Assembly: GCF_037975245.1 (NCBI RefSeq)
Contig: NC_092565.1
Coordinates: forward strand, 14,785,499 to 14,849,498
From: Apostichopus japonicus
Lineage: Eukaryota > Echinodermata > Holothuroidea > Aspidochirotida > Stichopodidae
Length of the DNA: 64,000 nt
Direction: 5' to 3'
Part shown: in pieces, positions 11,430-21,240 of the stretch
How the letters are laid out: the number at the start of each line of letters is the position of its first letter
Position numbering within the stretch: the first letter of the stretch is position 1
The notes under the pieces: model-generated
What the model saw: only the letters and a program-made list of their open reading frames with translations
Databases searched by the model: none
What the model was told of the DNA's origin: nothing
Translations under genes and position numbers: made by a program

Positions 11430-12735
11430 GTGGGAAGAAAATGAGTATTAAGTGCCGATAAACTATGGATGAGGGAGCACGGGATTGGCTGACTGTGAAA
11501 GAATGGGAGTAGGTTGTGGTATAGTATGATAAGGTAAGGTATAGGGTAAGGCAGAAAATACTTCGCATATATTAGCACAGATAGTAGGATCACCTAGACA
11601 TTGAGCAATTCTATAGCATGCTCAGTCTACCCATACACATGTCTATATAATACTGGCACATTCCTATTACATAGCCACCATCACTGTACTAGATCTGAAT
11701 AGTTCCCTGGATAAATAGTTTGAGTACACAAAGGCCTGTTCACTCACACAAAAGATGGCCCAGCTTACTATCACCATAGTAAAATACCATGGCATATCAT
11801 GGCATATCATTTCTAATGTGACAATGTTCTCCCTAATATGTTTTAACATTATATCCCTTGGTAGTTTTCTCTTGATTGACTGATTGAAATGAAATCGAAT
11901 AAATCGAAAACCAACATTTTATTTCTTTATGGAGGGGTGGGGGAGCACATGTGCCAAAAGTGGGCAAGTTAACGGTCGTGGTTCACGTTGAAATGCTAAT
12001 TCATCTATTTAAATATATGTTTATCCATGTGAGCTTTCCAGTTACTTACAGTTATTGATTGTATCATGCATTTGACCTAATGAGTGCACGAGGTACGTAC
12101 CTCAGTGCAGGGCAAACTTCTTCCTGACTTTTAAATTCCTGCCTCATCGTGATACAACAAACGATACAATAACACTGATTCTAATTTCCACACGTAAATA
12201 TAAACAGTTAGTATACTTTGACATAAACATTCAACATTTCGAAAACATGTAAGTGAATGATTACTTTGACTCTTCGTCGAATTATTTATATGAAAGGTAG
12301 AAGGCTTACCGATATTATCAGATCTCCCTGAACAAATGATCCAAGCCTCGGTTTCAAATTTCAGAATCTTAAGTCATCTGCCATTATGATCCTTATACTT
12401 CACACAATTTTTCGGAGCTTAATGGATCGCGCACTGCATGCTTTCAAAACAAACCAAATGTACATGTAGTAAAGCTTTGGTTTTAGTGCAAACACAGCCT
12501 ATTGTACAGTGGTTAGATGCCTCGTCTAGCCCGCAAGAGTACAAAGGTTGTTTGATAAACTAATTCGGAGATCGATAAACATAAAAACAACGATCAACAT
12601 CAAGTTAATCTTCAAGAAGAGGTGGCAGCACGTAGCTCCCTGCAGAAAACAAGGATTCATTGATTTGATTTATTTCGTAAATAAAGGGCTACAGTCTATA
12701 GTTTCATATATGCATACATACACCCATACACACAC
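11430..12735. other. Upstream region of sialyltransferase, no supported gene
   Basis: Probably holds the 5' UTR exon and promoter of the sialyltransferase gene, but no start site or core promoter can be placed with confidence. Confidence 0.4.
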
Positions 12736-12738
12736 TTA

Positions 12739-13249
12739 AGCCCGGGTCGCGTATTTTTTTTTCCCAGGGCGAACGTGGGCATCGGCCAATCAAATCCCTG
12801 GATTCCAAACATGTGACGCTCTTTCAAAAAACATGTTTGTGAATCTTTTTTCCTAGTTTTGACCCCAGATTATGAACGACAATCCTTCATTTTCACAGTA
12901 CCTGAATCTCTAACCCACTTTTTAAACCCTAACCCTTATTTCAAACGAATTTGTAAATTCCAGAAAAACCTGAAACCCACGTTCGTCCTGGGAAAAAAAT
13001 TACGCGCCCGGGTCACATCTGCGCGATTCAACACGCGATTCAACTCGCATCTAAAATCACGCGAATCAGAAAAGTTGCTTCTGAGAAGTTGCGCTGATTA
13101 GGGACATTGCTCTATTGCAAACCAACCCAAATCGACGGCGCAACTTTTATTGCGCAACAAGTTGATACCCGTGTCTAACTACGCGATTCAAACTTCAATT
13201 GTATTGCGAGTTGAATCGCGTGTTGAATCGCGCAGATGTGACCCGGGCT
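12739..13249. mobile_element. Compound fold-back MITE with CCCGGGT ends, 511 bp
   Basis: Ends are AGCCCGGGTC / GACCCGGGCT flanked by TTA on both sides (12736-12738 and 13250-13252), as in PIF/Harbinger-type 3-bp TWA duplications. Inside are two fold-backs. One pairs 12739-12783 with about 12977-13017. The other pairs 13011-13060 with 13200-13249. This suggests two related hairpin elements sharing a junction. Superfamily is tentative. Confidence 0.65.
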
Positions 13250-13252
13250 TTA

Positions 13253-14230
13253 CACTCGCACTCATCTGCTTACATAACGAAAAGGTTACAATTATCATCG
13301 AAACCAAAGAGTTCTATGACACTTTGCAACTGTTTCTAAACAAATTGAGAGATTTGGTCGCTATAGGAGGAGAGGTGAGGTTGTTGACTTCACGACGGTC
13401 ATTGGTTCTTTTTCCGTATTTTACTTTTATCGTAGAAAGTATTAAGAAATGACTTAAGAAAGACAACAAAGTGCTTATCGGTGATGTAAAACGTTGTTTA
13501 TAATGATGCCGTTTAGAGGACACCGTAGATACGTAGCGAGGAATTGTCGCGGTAAGAGTGGCAAACGGGGACCAGAATCAGAATCAATTTTGAACCTTAT
13601 GTTATAGTCGTCCATTGACCTTGAACGAATGGGCCTACCGTGAAAACGTACGGGAAATTCATCCATTAATATCTCCAAGAGATGATTTCACAGGATACAG
13701 AAATACCACTCAGAAGTCGTTAGATGTTACCAATGTGACAACCAATCTAAAAGATAACTTTGGATAACAAATTAAAGGCATGGTGAAAAAGGAAATTTGT
13801 CTCAAAAAACGAAGTCACTACGGATGCCGTTTAGTGACGTTTATCCAACGTGTGTATGTATTTACGGTAGCTCTTTTGTGGAGAACTTCGAAATATGCTT
13901 AAAGCTGAGAGCTGCTCTATGCATTTTAAACTGTGCACGTTTATCTTTATTTGGAAAACGTTGATCAAATTTCATTACTGCTATTTAAAACAAAAACTCC
14001 GTGATTGAATCAATTTCATACAACTATCCATAATCCATTGCCTTGTTTATTCATTGAAAGAGAAATTGTTTTACATATTGTGATTTTATTCCATTAAAAG
14101 ACCAAGGGAGAAAAAAAACAGGTTCCACTTTGCAAAATGGATTGGCTTTGATGTCAAATGTTGTGGTACATGGTTTGTTTCACTTTGTTGGCAATACACA
14201 TACACACATACACCCCCACCCCCCACACAC
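13253..14230. other. Intergenic, no supported gene
   Basis: Only short unlinked open frames. Ends in a CA/CACC-rich microsatellite (about 14195-14232). Confidence 0.5.
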
Positions 14231-14233
14231 ATA

Positions 14234-14282
14234 CTCAATACTCAGCTCATAGCCTACCCGTATATAGTGTCGTCCATCATGT

Positions 14283-14374
<92 letters not shown>

Positions 14375-14420
14375 ACATGATGAACGACACTATATACGGG
14401 GCTATGAGCCGAGTATTGAA
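14234..14420. repeat. Inverted repeat flanking (TA)n, upstream of the luciferase-like gene
   Basis: Arms of about 50 bp (14234-14285 and 14372-14420) are nearly exact reverse complements, with a 2-nt indel and a few mismatches. They surround about 86 bp of alternating TA. It may be a small fold-back transposon whose loop expanded as a microsatellite. Confidence 0.85.
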
Positions 14421-14614
14421 AAACAGACGTACACATTTAAAAGTAATATTGGGTCATGCAACTAACCTTTTATCAAAAGCAGCGCCACTAGACTATAACC
14501 TTTTACCTCGCATACAAACAGGCAAGATAAAGAAATGTACATATACACAATATAATCTTCTTTATAGTGCAAACTAAGAACATTGACGCTTCAATGCACT
14601 AGTGCACAACCGAC

Positions 14615-15058
14615 ATGGAGCATAACAGGGTAACAGAATCTCGTTTTCTTTGCTTAGCCGGGCACATGAAAACTCACAACGGGAACTTGACGGCACAACT
14701 GGCTAGCAACATCCCGATAATAACTGCGAATCAATGGTGGAAGCAGCATCAACGCAAGAAGATTCATGACGGCGAGATCAGCTACTATGATTCTGATCCG
14801 ACGCAGACGACATCCAAACGGGCGGTTGTTTTCTTGCATGGCAACCCGACATCTTCATATCTGTGGAGAGGGGTGATTCCGCGCGTGGAGGGTGTCGCCA
14901 GGTGTCTTGCACCGGACCTAATAGGTATGGGAAGATCCAGTAAACTTGCCAGATCTATGTATACTTTCGCCGATCATTACAAATACCTAAATGAATGGTT
15001 CGAGTCCATGAACTTGCCACGCAAGGTAAGCCAATGCTGCTACTTTTCTGGTATAATA

Positions 15059-15154
<96 letters not shown>

Positions 15155-16190
15155 ATATGTGTATATATTTATAACAGTAGCGTAGGCTACAGACGTGATT
15201 GGAATGGCGAAGAGCTTGTCATGCTTAGCTGTTTGCATTGACGTTTCGGGTGTATACCTTATTACATGTAGACTACCACAATACCCCTAATGAAGTGTTG
15301 GTTGACTCAAGTCAAATCAGAAGTCGACTTTACTGATACCAAAGGTGTAGTTTTTCAAGTTGGGTGAACGTAGGGTTGGAGTGGGGTCAGTGGGTGGAAG
15401 TGGATATAGGGTCCGGCCATAAACTATAGTAACGGTAAGCAACGTAATTTCATGGAAACTAGTGGTAGACATATAATAGGTGACGTAAGTCAAGATTTTG
15501 TGATATTGCAACTTGCATTAAACTTCCATAGTTTAAACAATTGGTTCATCGTCGTTTTAATGAATTATTATTTTTGACCATTACTCATTCTCTCCCTGAC
15601 AGATCACGATTGTTTGCCATGACTGGGGTTCCGGCCTGGGCCTTCATTGGGCCCATCAACATCAAGATCGTATCGAGGGGTTGGTCTACATGGAAGGCCT
15701 TCTTATTGTTCCGCCCAGTCTGGATATGTTCCCTCCTCAAGCCCAGAAAACATTCGGTGATCTTCGATCGAATGCTGGAGAAGAAATTGTGATCAAGAAT
15801 AATTTTTTCGTCGAGAAAATGCTTCCAAATTCCATCATAAGGAAACTACACCCAGATGAAATGGCAGCATATAGAGAGCCGTACAGAGAACCGGGAGAGT
15901 CCAGACGACCCACACTGACCTGGCCGAGGGAAATACCCTTCCACGATTCCGGACCGCAATATATGGTAGAAATCGTTGATGCATATTCCAATTGGTTGGC
16001 AGAATCTCGAGATCTACCCAAGTTGTTTATCGACGGCGAACCTGGATTCTTTAGCGCGGGTCTTCGTATCGTAACTAATAGTTTGGAGAATCAGCGGACC
16101 GTAAAGGTCAAAGGTCTTCACTTCTTGCAGGAAGATTCGCCAATTGAAATCGGTGATGCCGTAAAGGAATTTGTCTCATCTTTGACATAA
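14615..16190 (+). CDS. Renilla-luciferase-like alpha/beta hydrolase, complete, two exons
   Basis: Exons 14615-15025 and 15603-16190 join in phase 0 (CGCAAG|GTAAGC ... CTGACAG|ATCACG) to give 332 residues. The protein is close to Renilla luciferase and bacterial haloalkane dehalogenases. It has QWW near the N-terminus, HGNPTSSYLW (oxyanion Asn77), PDLIGMGRS, the nucleophile elbow HDWGSG (Asp144, Trp145), acid Glu168 in VYMEG, NNFFVEKMLP, RPTLTWPREIP and base His310 in GLHFLQED. The Asp/Glu/His triad is intact. Relatives either oxidise coelenterazine with light emission or act as hydrolases/dehalogenases; sequence alone does not decide. An in-frame TAG precedes the first ATG. Met18 is a second possible start, because an acceptor-like TTTCTTTGCTTAG lies just before it. 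Confidence 0.92.
15056..15175. repeat. (TA)n microsatellite in the luciferase-like gene intron
   Basis: About 115 bp of alternating TA with occasional TTTA interruptions. Confidence 0.95.
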
Positions 16191-16211
16191 ATTTGTCTCA
16201 TCTTTGACATA
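16168..16211 (+). repeat. 22-bp tandem duplication across the luciferase-like stop codon
   Basis: Two exact 22-bp copies (16168-16189 and 16190-16211) of the last codons. Translation ends at the TAA spanning their junction. Confidence 0.95.
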
Positions 16212-16214
16212 AAT

Positions 16215-16224
16215 ATATATATTG

Positions 16225-16265
<41 letters not shown>
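16215..16265. repeat. (TA)n microsatellite
   Basis: TA tract directly 3' of the luciferase-like gene. Confidence 0.9.
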
Positions 16266-16267
<2 letters not shown>

Positions 16268-17123
16268 TCTATCTTTATTAACATTAACTTAGTCATGGCG
16301 TGGCAGACGAATACTTCGTCAAAAATACGTTACGCTAACCAGATAATACGTAACGATACATTACCTAGGAGACGGAATGACTGTCACAGATATACACATA
16401 GTTTTATCATTCATACTTTATACCAGCATATACCACATCTTCCTTTCAATTTTAATGTATCTCATTTTGCAATGATCTTTCCATTCTCAAACAACAACAA
16501 AAACACAAAACCATGTAATATTTTCTCGTGCATGTCTCTAGAGTGTTGTGGTAGGCCACCTCAATTCTGGGTGCGGTGGTTTAACCGCAGTGTCGCATAT
16601 AGAGAGTGTTGCAACATAGAAAGGTTACAGTCACGTGATTGGAAGTGCCATTTTGTATTGGTTTATAAGTTCTATTCCGACGCGTGACTGTAGTAAACCC
16701 ACTATGTAGTGGGTTGCCGTTATAAAGTTATTACCGCAAAAATACATGTTTAATTCACAAAACACTCAGAGATGTTCCGTACTATATGTCCTTATTATAT
16801 ATATCGTAATTGTTAAATCACTGGATTTTACTGAAATTATGAGTATTAAAGTTTGGAGATTAAGCAATTAAGCAGTTTTGTTTTGTCTTGTCTTGGTTTC
16901 TAGTATATGCCCACCTGCTTGAGAGGTTTTGTGTGGTTGTTGAATCGCTGCTTCCTCCTGAAATGTTGATGTACGACTTAAATGCTGTGTCCGATGTGAC
17001 CTGGGCTTTGTATACTATTGCGCGGGTTAACCATTTCCCGTGTGGGGGCAGCATTCTAAAGACTTACAGTTACTTGATCTAGCAGGGGTAGAAGTGCTGG
17101 TCTGCTAGATCATCAAATGTTAT
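16266..17123. other. Intergenic, no supported gene
   Basis: No recognisable coding or repeat structure beyond short unlinked open frames. Confidence 0.5.
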
Positions 17124-17525
17124 AATCCTTGTAGACTACTATCGATTACTATTTTCATCTCTTCCAATCAGAACACTTGAAAATAACATGTGACATTGGT
17201 CGTCCAATGAGAGCACGAGAAACTTACATATGTCAATTTAATTCGACTCGGCATCTGTCAATTTCAGAATAATGGCATAATAGACTCACCATATAAGTCT
17301 GCGAACGTCATTGTAATTCACAACGGCAAAGGTATGGTCATGTTCTGGTGGCACAAATGTCATCTCGGAAAATGAAATTTCTCCCACCTTAACATCATAC
17401 TCAGTGGTTGTACACTGTAAAGTATGGCCACTCGCTATCTTTTCTAGAGTGGGTGGGTGGGTGGGTGGGGAAGTGGAGGGTGAGGGGAGAGGGAGTCCTA
17501 CACCTAGATGCATACTGACACTATC
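17124..17525 (-). repeat. Duplicated segment, copy 1 (pairs with 34870-35245)
   Basis: About 400 bp that aligns with 34870-35245 over its full length with a few substitutions and small indels. It contains the exon-like stretch at 17290-17443. Homology stops at 17525, just where a hAT-like terminus (CAGGCGCGTATCCAGG) begins. Confidence 0.9.
17290..17443 (-). CDS. Candidate duplicated exon, copy 1, unknown protein
   Basis: A 154-nt open stretch on the - strand between an acceptor (CACCCACTCTAG) and a strong donor (ATATG|GTGAGT). It encodes about 50 residues beginning KIASGHTLQCTTTEYDVKVG and containing FVPPEHDHTF. The paralogous copy at 35030-35161 is also open, and at least three of its differences are synonymous (Leu, Cys and Ser codons). 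I do not recognise the family, and no partner exon was found. Confidence 0.4.
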
Positions 17526-17541
17526 CAGGCGCGTATCCAGG
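17526..17541 (+). mobile_element. hAT-like terminus (left end)
   Basis: CAGGCGCGTATCCAGG matches 15/16 with the inverted terminus at 19492-19507. The flanking octamers differ (ACACTATC versus GTTAACAT), so the two may belong to different insertions. Confidence 0.5.
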
Positions 17542-17570
17542 GGGGGCGTTGGGGCGCGCGCCCCCTGGAT

Positions 17571-17686
17571 AAGAAAAAGAGGAGAGAAAAAAAAGAGAAG
17601 AAAAAAGAGAAGAAAAAAAGAGAGGAAAAAAGAGGAGGAGAGGAAGGAAGGGAAAAGAAGAAGAAGAAAAAGAGAAAAGGAGGGAG
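17571..17686 (+). repeat. 116-nt uninterrupted polypurine tract
   Basis: Only A and G on the + strand, in irregular GA/GAAA runs. It gives long lysine/glutamate-rich open frames on + and a phenylalanine/leucine-rich one on -, all treated as artefacts. Confidence 0.95.
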
Positions 17687-18121
17687 TAAAAGTAAAACGC
17701 CAAGACACCAGAAGGAGAAAGAGGAACAGTGACATCATTACAGCCCTGATCCCTATTATATACACAGGTTAGCCAGTGACGGATCAATGATTTCGTAAGG
17801 GGCGTGTGACTCACCCTACCCCTGTATACACCGACAACTCCATTTTTGACGTTTCCATTTTCCTCTCTCACTCATGATCTATATATATATATACTATATA
17901 TGGTCTATCATAACGCGTGTGTATATACGCCTTAAACAATTGTAGAATTGTGCTACGAAACCAACAGTGGCTGGTCTCGAACTCGACCGTGTCGTCGGGG
18001 AACATGACGCATTTTGGGAAGAGGGCGACCGCCCACCCTCCCCCCCCCCCCCCCATTCAGCACATATTTTTAATGTTATCGCTAGTAATATTAAAACAGA
18101 AAATGCTTAGATGCAACTAAC

Positions 18122-18222
18122 AAGGCCTGGGAAGTGTCATTTCCAGCGATCTGGGAGACACTTTCGGCCAAAATTTGCTTGTACGCTTCGCGCCAACCTA
18201 TGGTGGCCCTACGCTTAGATAA
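18122..18222 (+). repeat. Interspersed hAT subterminal module, copy 3
   Basis: Most diverged copy. A terminus-like CTACGCGCCTG follows about 50 bp further on, at 18272. Confidence 0.8.
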
Positions 18223-18272
18223 TTTGCCTACAGGCTTCGCCCCTCCCTTGGCAAATTCCTCGCTACGCGCCT

Positions 18273-19140
18273 GTTCGAATTTGTAAAGCATACAGCAGAT
18301 ATCACATCATATCAGTGAGCATGCAAATGGTGTTCCAGGATGAAAAGCCTCAAAACTGTCCGACTTGCCTGAAAAAAAATAACCAACAATTTTCGCTCGC
18401 GCGCGTTCAACATGTTAATATCATATGAGCAAGCTTTGGTTATTACATCGCATGCCATCGTGTACCGCACGGTCCGTTGAAATTGCGCAGTATACCGTGG
18501 GATGCTAATGTAAACAACGAAATGTCTTATGTAGATGCAGAAAAAGCATGGAGGTCCAATTATGTCAAAACTCTCTTTTACATTAGTAATGGCGAATAAG
18601 GGGCTGCCCCCCTCCTCCTACGCCTATGTGAGTAGTATTCGGTTTCGGGAATATCTGCTATTTTTTTTCATTTCCTTCAACCAAGTTTTATAATAGCCTT
18701 TAAAAGAGGTTTTAATATTTGTACACCAATAAATTGACTGTGTCTGAATTTTTGAAAATATCAGACCAACATTCTGCGAAAATTTCTCACCAACTTCCTT
18801 CTACTCGTGCAATTTTCACCGGTCTGTTGGGTGCTGAAGGAAGTTTTTCTATAGTGTACAACATTTTCGGTATGTTTTGAAGTGAGTTTATTCACGAGAA
18901 ATGTGAATTTTCAAATTCTGAACAAATAATGGGCTTAAAACCTTGAAAAGTGGGGCTGACGGGTAATGTGGGTCGCGACGTAGAATCACACACAAAAGCA
19001 ATGACCCACAGGAGATGCGATGAAGTTGAACATGATGTGTGCCGGGATGACAATCTTCAAAAAGGTTATGGATGGAGAAAGAAAAAAAACTATTAGGAAA
19101 TACTTGGTTCTCAGGCAAAAAGTGTACATCTGGTTGGTCA
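18273..19140. other. Transposon-rich intergenic DNA, no gene
   Basis: Contains a CTCCTACGCCTATG end-like motif at about 18615-18628, but no full element could be bounded here. Confidence 0.4.
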
Positions 19141-19144
19141 TTTC

Positions 19145-19244
19145 AAGCCCGAGAAGTGCCGTTTCCGGTGATCTGGGTGGTATCAAAACAAGAAGTTTTT
19201 TGTACGCTGCGCGCCAACCGATGGTGGCGCTCCGCTTAGATAGT
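19145..19244 (+). repeat. Interspersed hAT subterminal module, copy 4
   Basis: Same module as at 6355. It is followed at once by the fold-back at 19253-19487. Confidence 0.88.
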
Positions 19245-19252
19245 AATTCACG

Positions 19253-19487
19253 CTCCCCGGGTTGCGTTTTTTCCCCGCAAACATAGGTTAACCTGTGAGC
19301 GTGAAATTCTGCCTCCTGATTTGTTCAGAGGTATACGTTACATGAATATTCATGAGCTGAGCTGCAAAGATGCTGCGAGTTCAGCTCATGAATATTCATG
19401 TAACGTATACCTCTGAACCAATCAGGAGGCAGAATTTTACGCTCATAGGTAAACCTGTTTGGGAAAAAAAATCGCCCCCGGGTTAGA
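19253..19487. mobile_element. Fold-back MITE, arms about 105 bp
   Basis: Left arm about 19253-19363 and right arm about 19381-19487 are reverse complements with few mismatches. The innermost part (GAGGTATACGTTACATGAAT) is exact. The outer part CCCGGG-GCG-TTTTTTTCCC is looser. Ends TCCCCGGG / CCCCCGGG. Confidence 0.8.
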
Positions 19488-19628
19488 AAATCCTGGATAC
19501 GCCCCTGGTTAACATGAACTTTAAGGATAATGTAGAAGAATACCATAATGCGTCGAACCCAGTCCAAGGAGTGCTTGACCACAGGCGCGGCGGAACGGAA
19601 AAATTATTGGGGGGGCTAATGTGTGGAG

Positions 19629-19725
19629 ACTATCTAAGCGGAGCGCCACCATCGGTTGGCGCGGAGCGTACAAGAAAATTTTGGGTTTTTTCAAACCCCC
19701 AGATGGCCGGAAACGGCACTTCCCG
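19629..19725 (-). repeat. Interspersed hAT subterminal module, copy 5
   Basis: Inverted relative to copies 1-4. Its ACTATCT edge is 47 bp inside the left terminus of the 1088-bp element. Confidence 0.9.
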
Positions 19726-19898
19726 ACTGTTTTATGCTGCGAATACCTAGCCCTAAAATATGGGTCTCAAGCCTGCAATTTCTCAGATTGCACGTAAAAG
19801 TCTGTAAAAACATTGTAATTTGTATATTCGATGGTGTTTTAAGAGAGTAGCTATTACTCGTAGTGTACTCGCAAAGACGTTTTTGAGTGTAGTAAGGG

Positions 19899-20295
19899 CA
19901 GTGGCGGAGCTAGGGGTATTGGTCAGGGGGGAGGGGCAAGAATGGTCTGTAGGGGCGCTTTCGACACTATCTAAGCGGAGCGCCACCACAGGTTGGCGCG
20001 GAGCGTACAGAAAATTTTTGAGTAAAGTTACTCCCTAGATTGCAGGAAATGACCCTTTCCGGGCCTTGCTAATTTGCAGATAAACGGAGAATAAATAGGT
20101 GTCGTCGCCATTTTGTCACCAACAGAATATGACAAATGTCAATAGGTATATGAGAGCGCAATAAAATAGTCAATAATCGCGAATAAGTTAAAAGTAGTGA
20201 AAAGCTGAAAAGGGCGCCAGCAGTCCATTTGAGTCCGTCAGGAGAGGGGGGGGGGGATCCGCCCCCTGACTGTATATATGGACGCTCCGCCACTA
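19899..20295. mobile_element. hAT-like element, 397 bp, nested
   Basis: Starts CAGTGGCGGAGC and ends GCTCCGCCACTA, with a perfect 8-bp duplication AGTAAGGG (19891-19898 and 20296-20303). Inserted inside the 1088-bp element, so it is younger. CAGTGGCG-type ends and 8-bp TSD fit hAT. Confidence 0.88.
19966..20070 (-). repeat. Interspersed hAT subterminal module, copy 6
   Basis: Its ACTATCT edge is 67 bp inside the left terminus of the 397-bp element, matching the placement of copies 2 and 5. Confidence 0.88.
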
Positions 20296-20677
20296 AGTAA
20301 GGGGATGTTGGAGAACTGGCTGAAATGAGGCAAGTCATTGGCCTAAGACGAAGTTGTGTTACGCTTACCGGTACTCACACTCACTGCTTCCACTTTTCAC
20401 GGGGCGTGAAGACGCGGTTGGGGTGACAATGTGGTCTATAGCCAGGGGACGGGCCGAGTGACCAGGGTCCCCCAGCAATTACTAAAATTATTACACCTAT
20501 ATAGTATACGTGTGCATCGGACAGATCGACAAGTATGCATTGAAAAATGGGCAGATGCACGTTTCGGAGCCTTGGTAAATATTGGGGGGGCTTATCATGC
20601 ATTTGCCCCCTCAACTTTTTCATTGGGGGGGCTGAGCCCCCCCAAGCCCCCCCGGTTCCGCCGCCACTGCTTGACCA

Positions 20678-21240
20678 TTTAAATTGACCACTACATCATC
20701 ACTTCTTAAATTAATGTCATTCTCGTATGTTATGTATTGTACGTTTAGTGTCAACCGGTAGCATTTCAAATTGCACTTTGGACCCTAAAGGAATGAAAAA
20801 AAGTAACTCGTTTTAAGTGCATTCCAATTAATGGCCGCATGTCTATATATGGCCAAATTCTGTAGGAATGTTTTTACAATTTTAGAAAGTTACCTCTAAA
20901 TGACTTCCGAATTCATTGATATGTCAGCCTATTTAACACTTAACTTGCGCAAATCACTTACGAAATTTTAGCCTAAACAAAGGGGAAATTTGCAATGTGG
21001 CAGTTATTTGAACACAATTGCATAAAGCGACAGCATCTTTCCTGGGCTGTAGCAACGCTGTAGCAGGCATGTTGCAGGCACTTAAAAGCTCAACTGAAGC
21101 TTACAGCCGGACAAACAATCAAATTAATAAACCATCCCCTAGGCCTACCATGCATTAATGGCACATGCAATAACGTCCAAGCATTGAACAATATCACTTA
21201 GGCTCTCGTTTTGATAAATCTGCTGGATAATGATTGTGCA
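20678..21240. other. Intergenic, nothing recognised
   Basis: AT-rich sequence without coding signal between the nested transposons and the 180-bp array. Confidence 0.5.

Larger units (their letters stand above)
19582..20669. mobile_element. hAT-like element, 1088 bp, host of a nested insertion
   Basis: Termini CAGGCGCGGCGGAAC / GTTCCGCCGCCACTG are imperfect inverted repeats. The flanking octamer CTTGACCA is present exactly on both sides (19574-19581 and 20670-20677). Removing the nested element and its duplication leaves about 683 bp. No transposase. Confidence 0.8.

Noticed and set aside
14158-14577. + strand 139-codon open frame
   Set aside because: Mostly translation of a (TA)n tract between inverted repeats.
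17286-17871. Long Lys/Glu-rich (+) and Phe/Leu-rich (-) open frames
   Set aside because: Produced by the polypurine tract; only the 17290-17443 exon-like part is kept as a candidate.
17526-19507. A single 1982-bp hAT element joining the 15/16 matching termini
   Set aside because: The flanking octamers do not match, so the two ends may come from different insertions.
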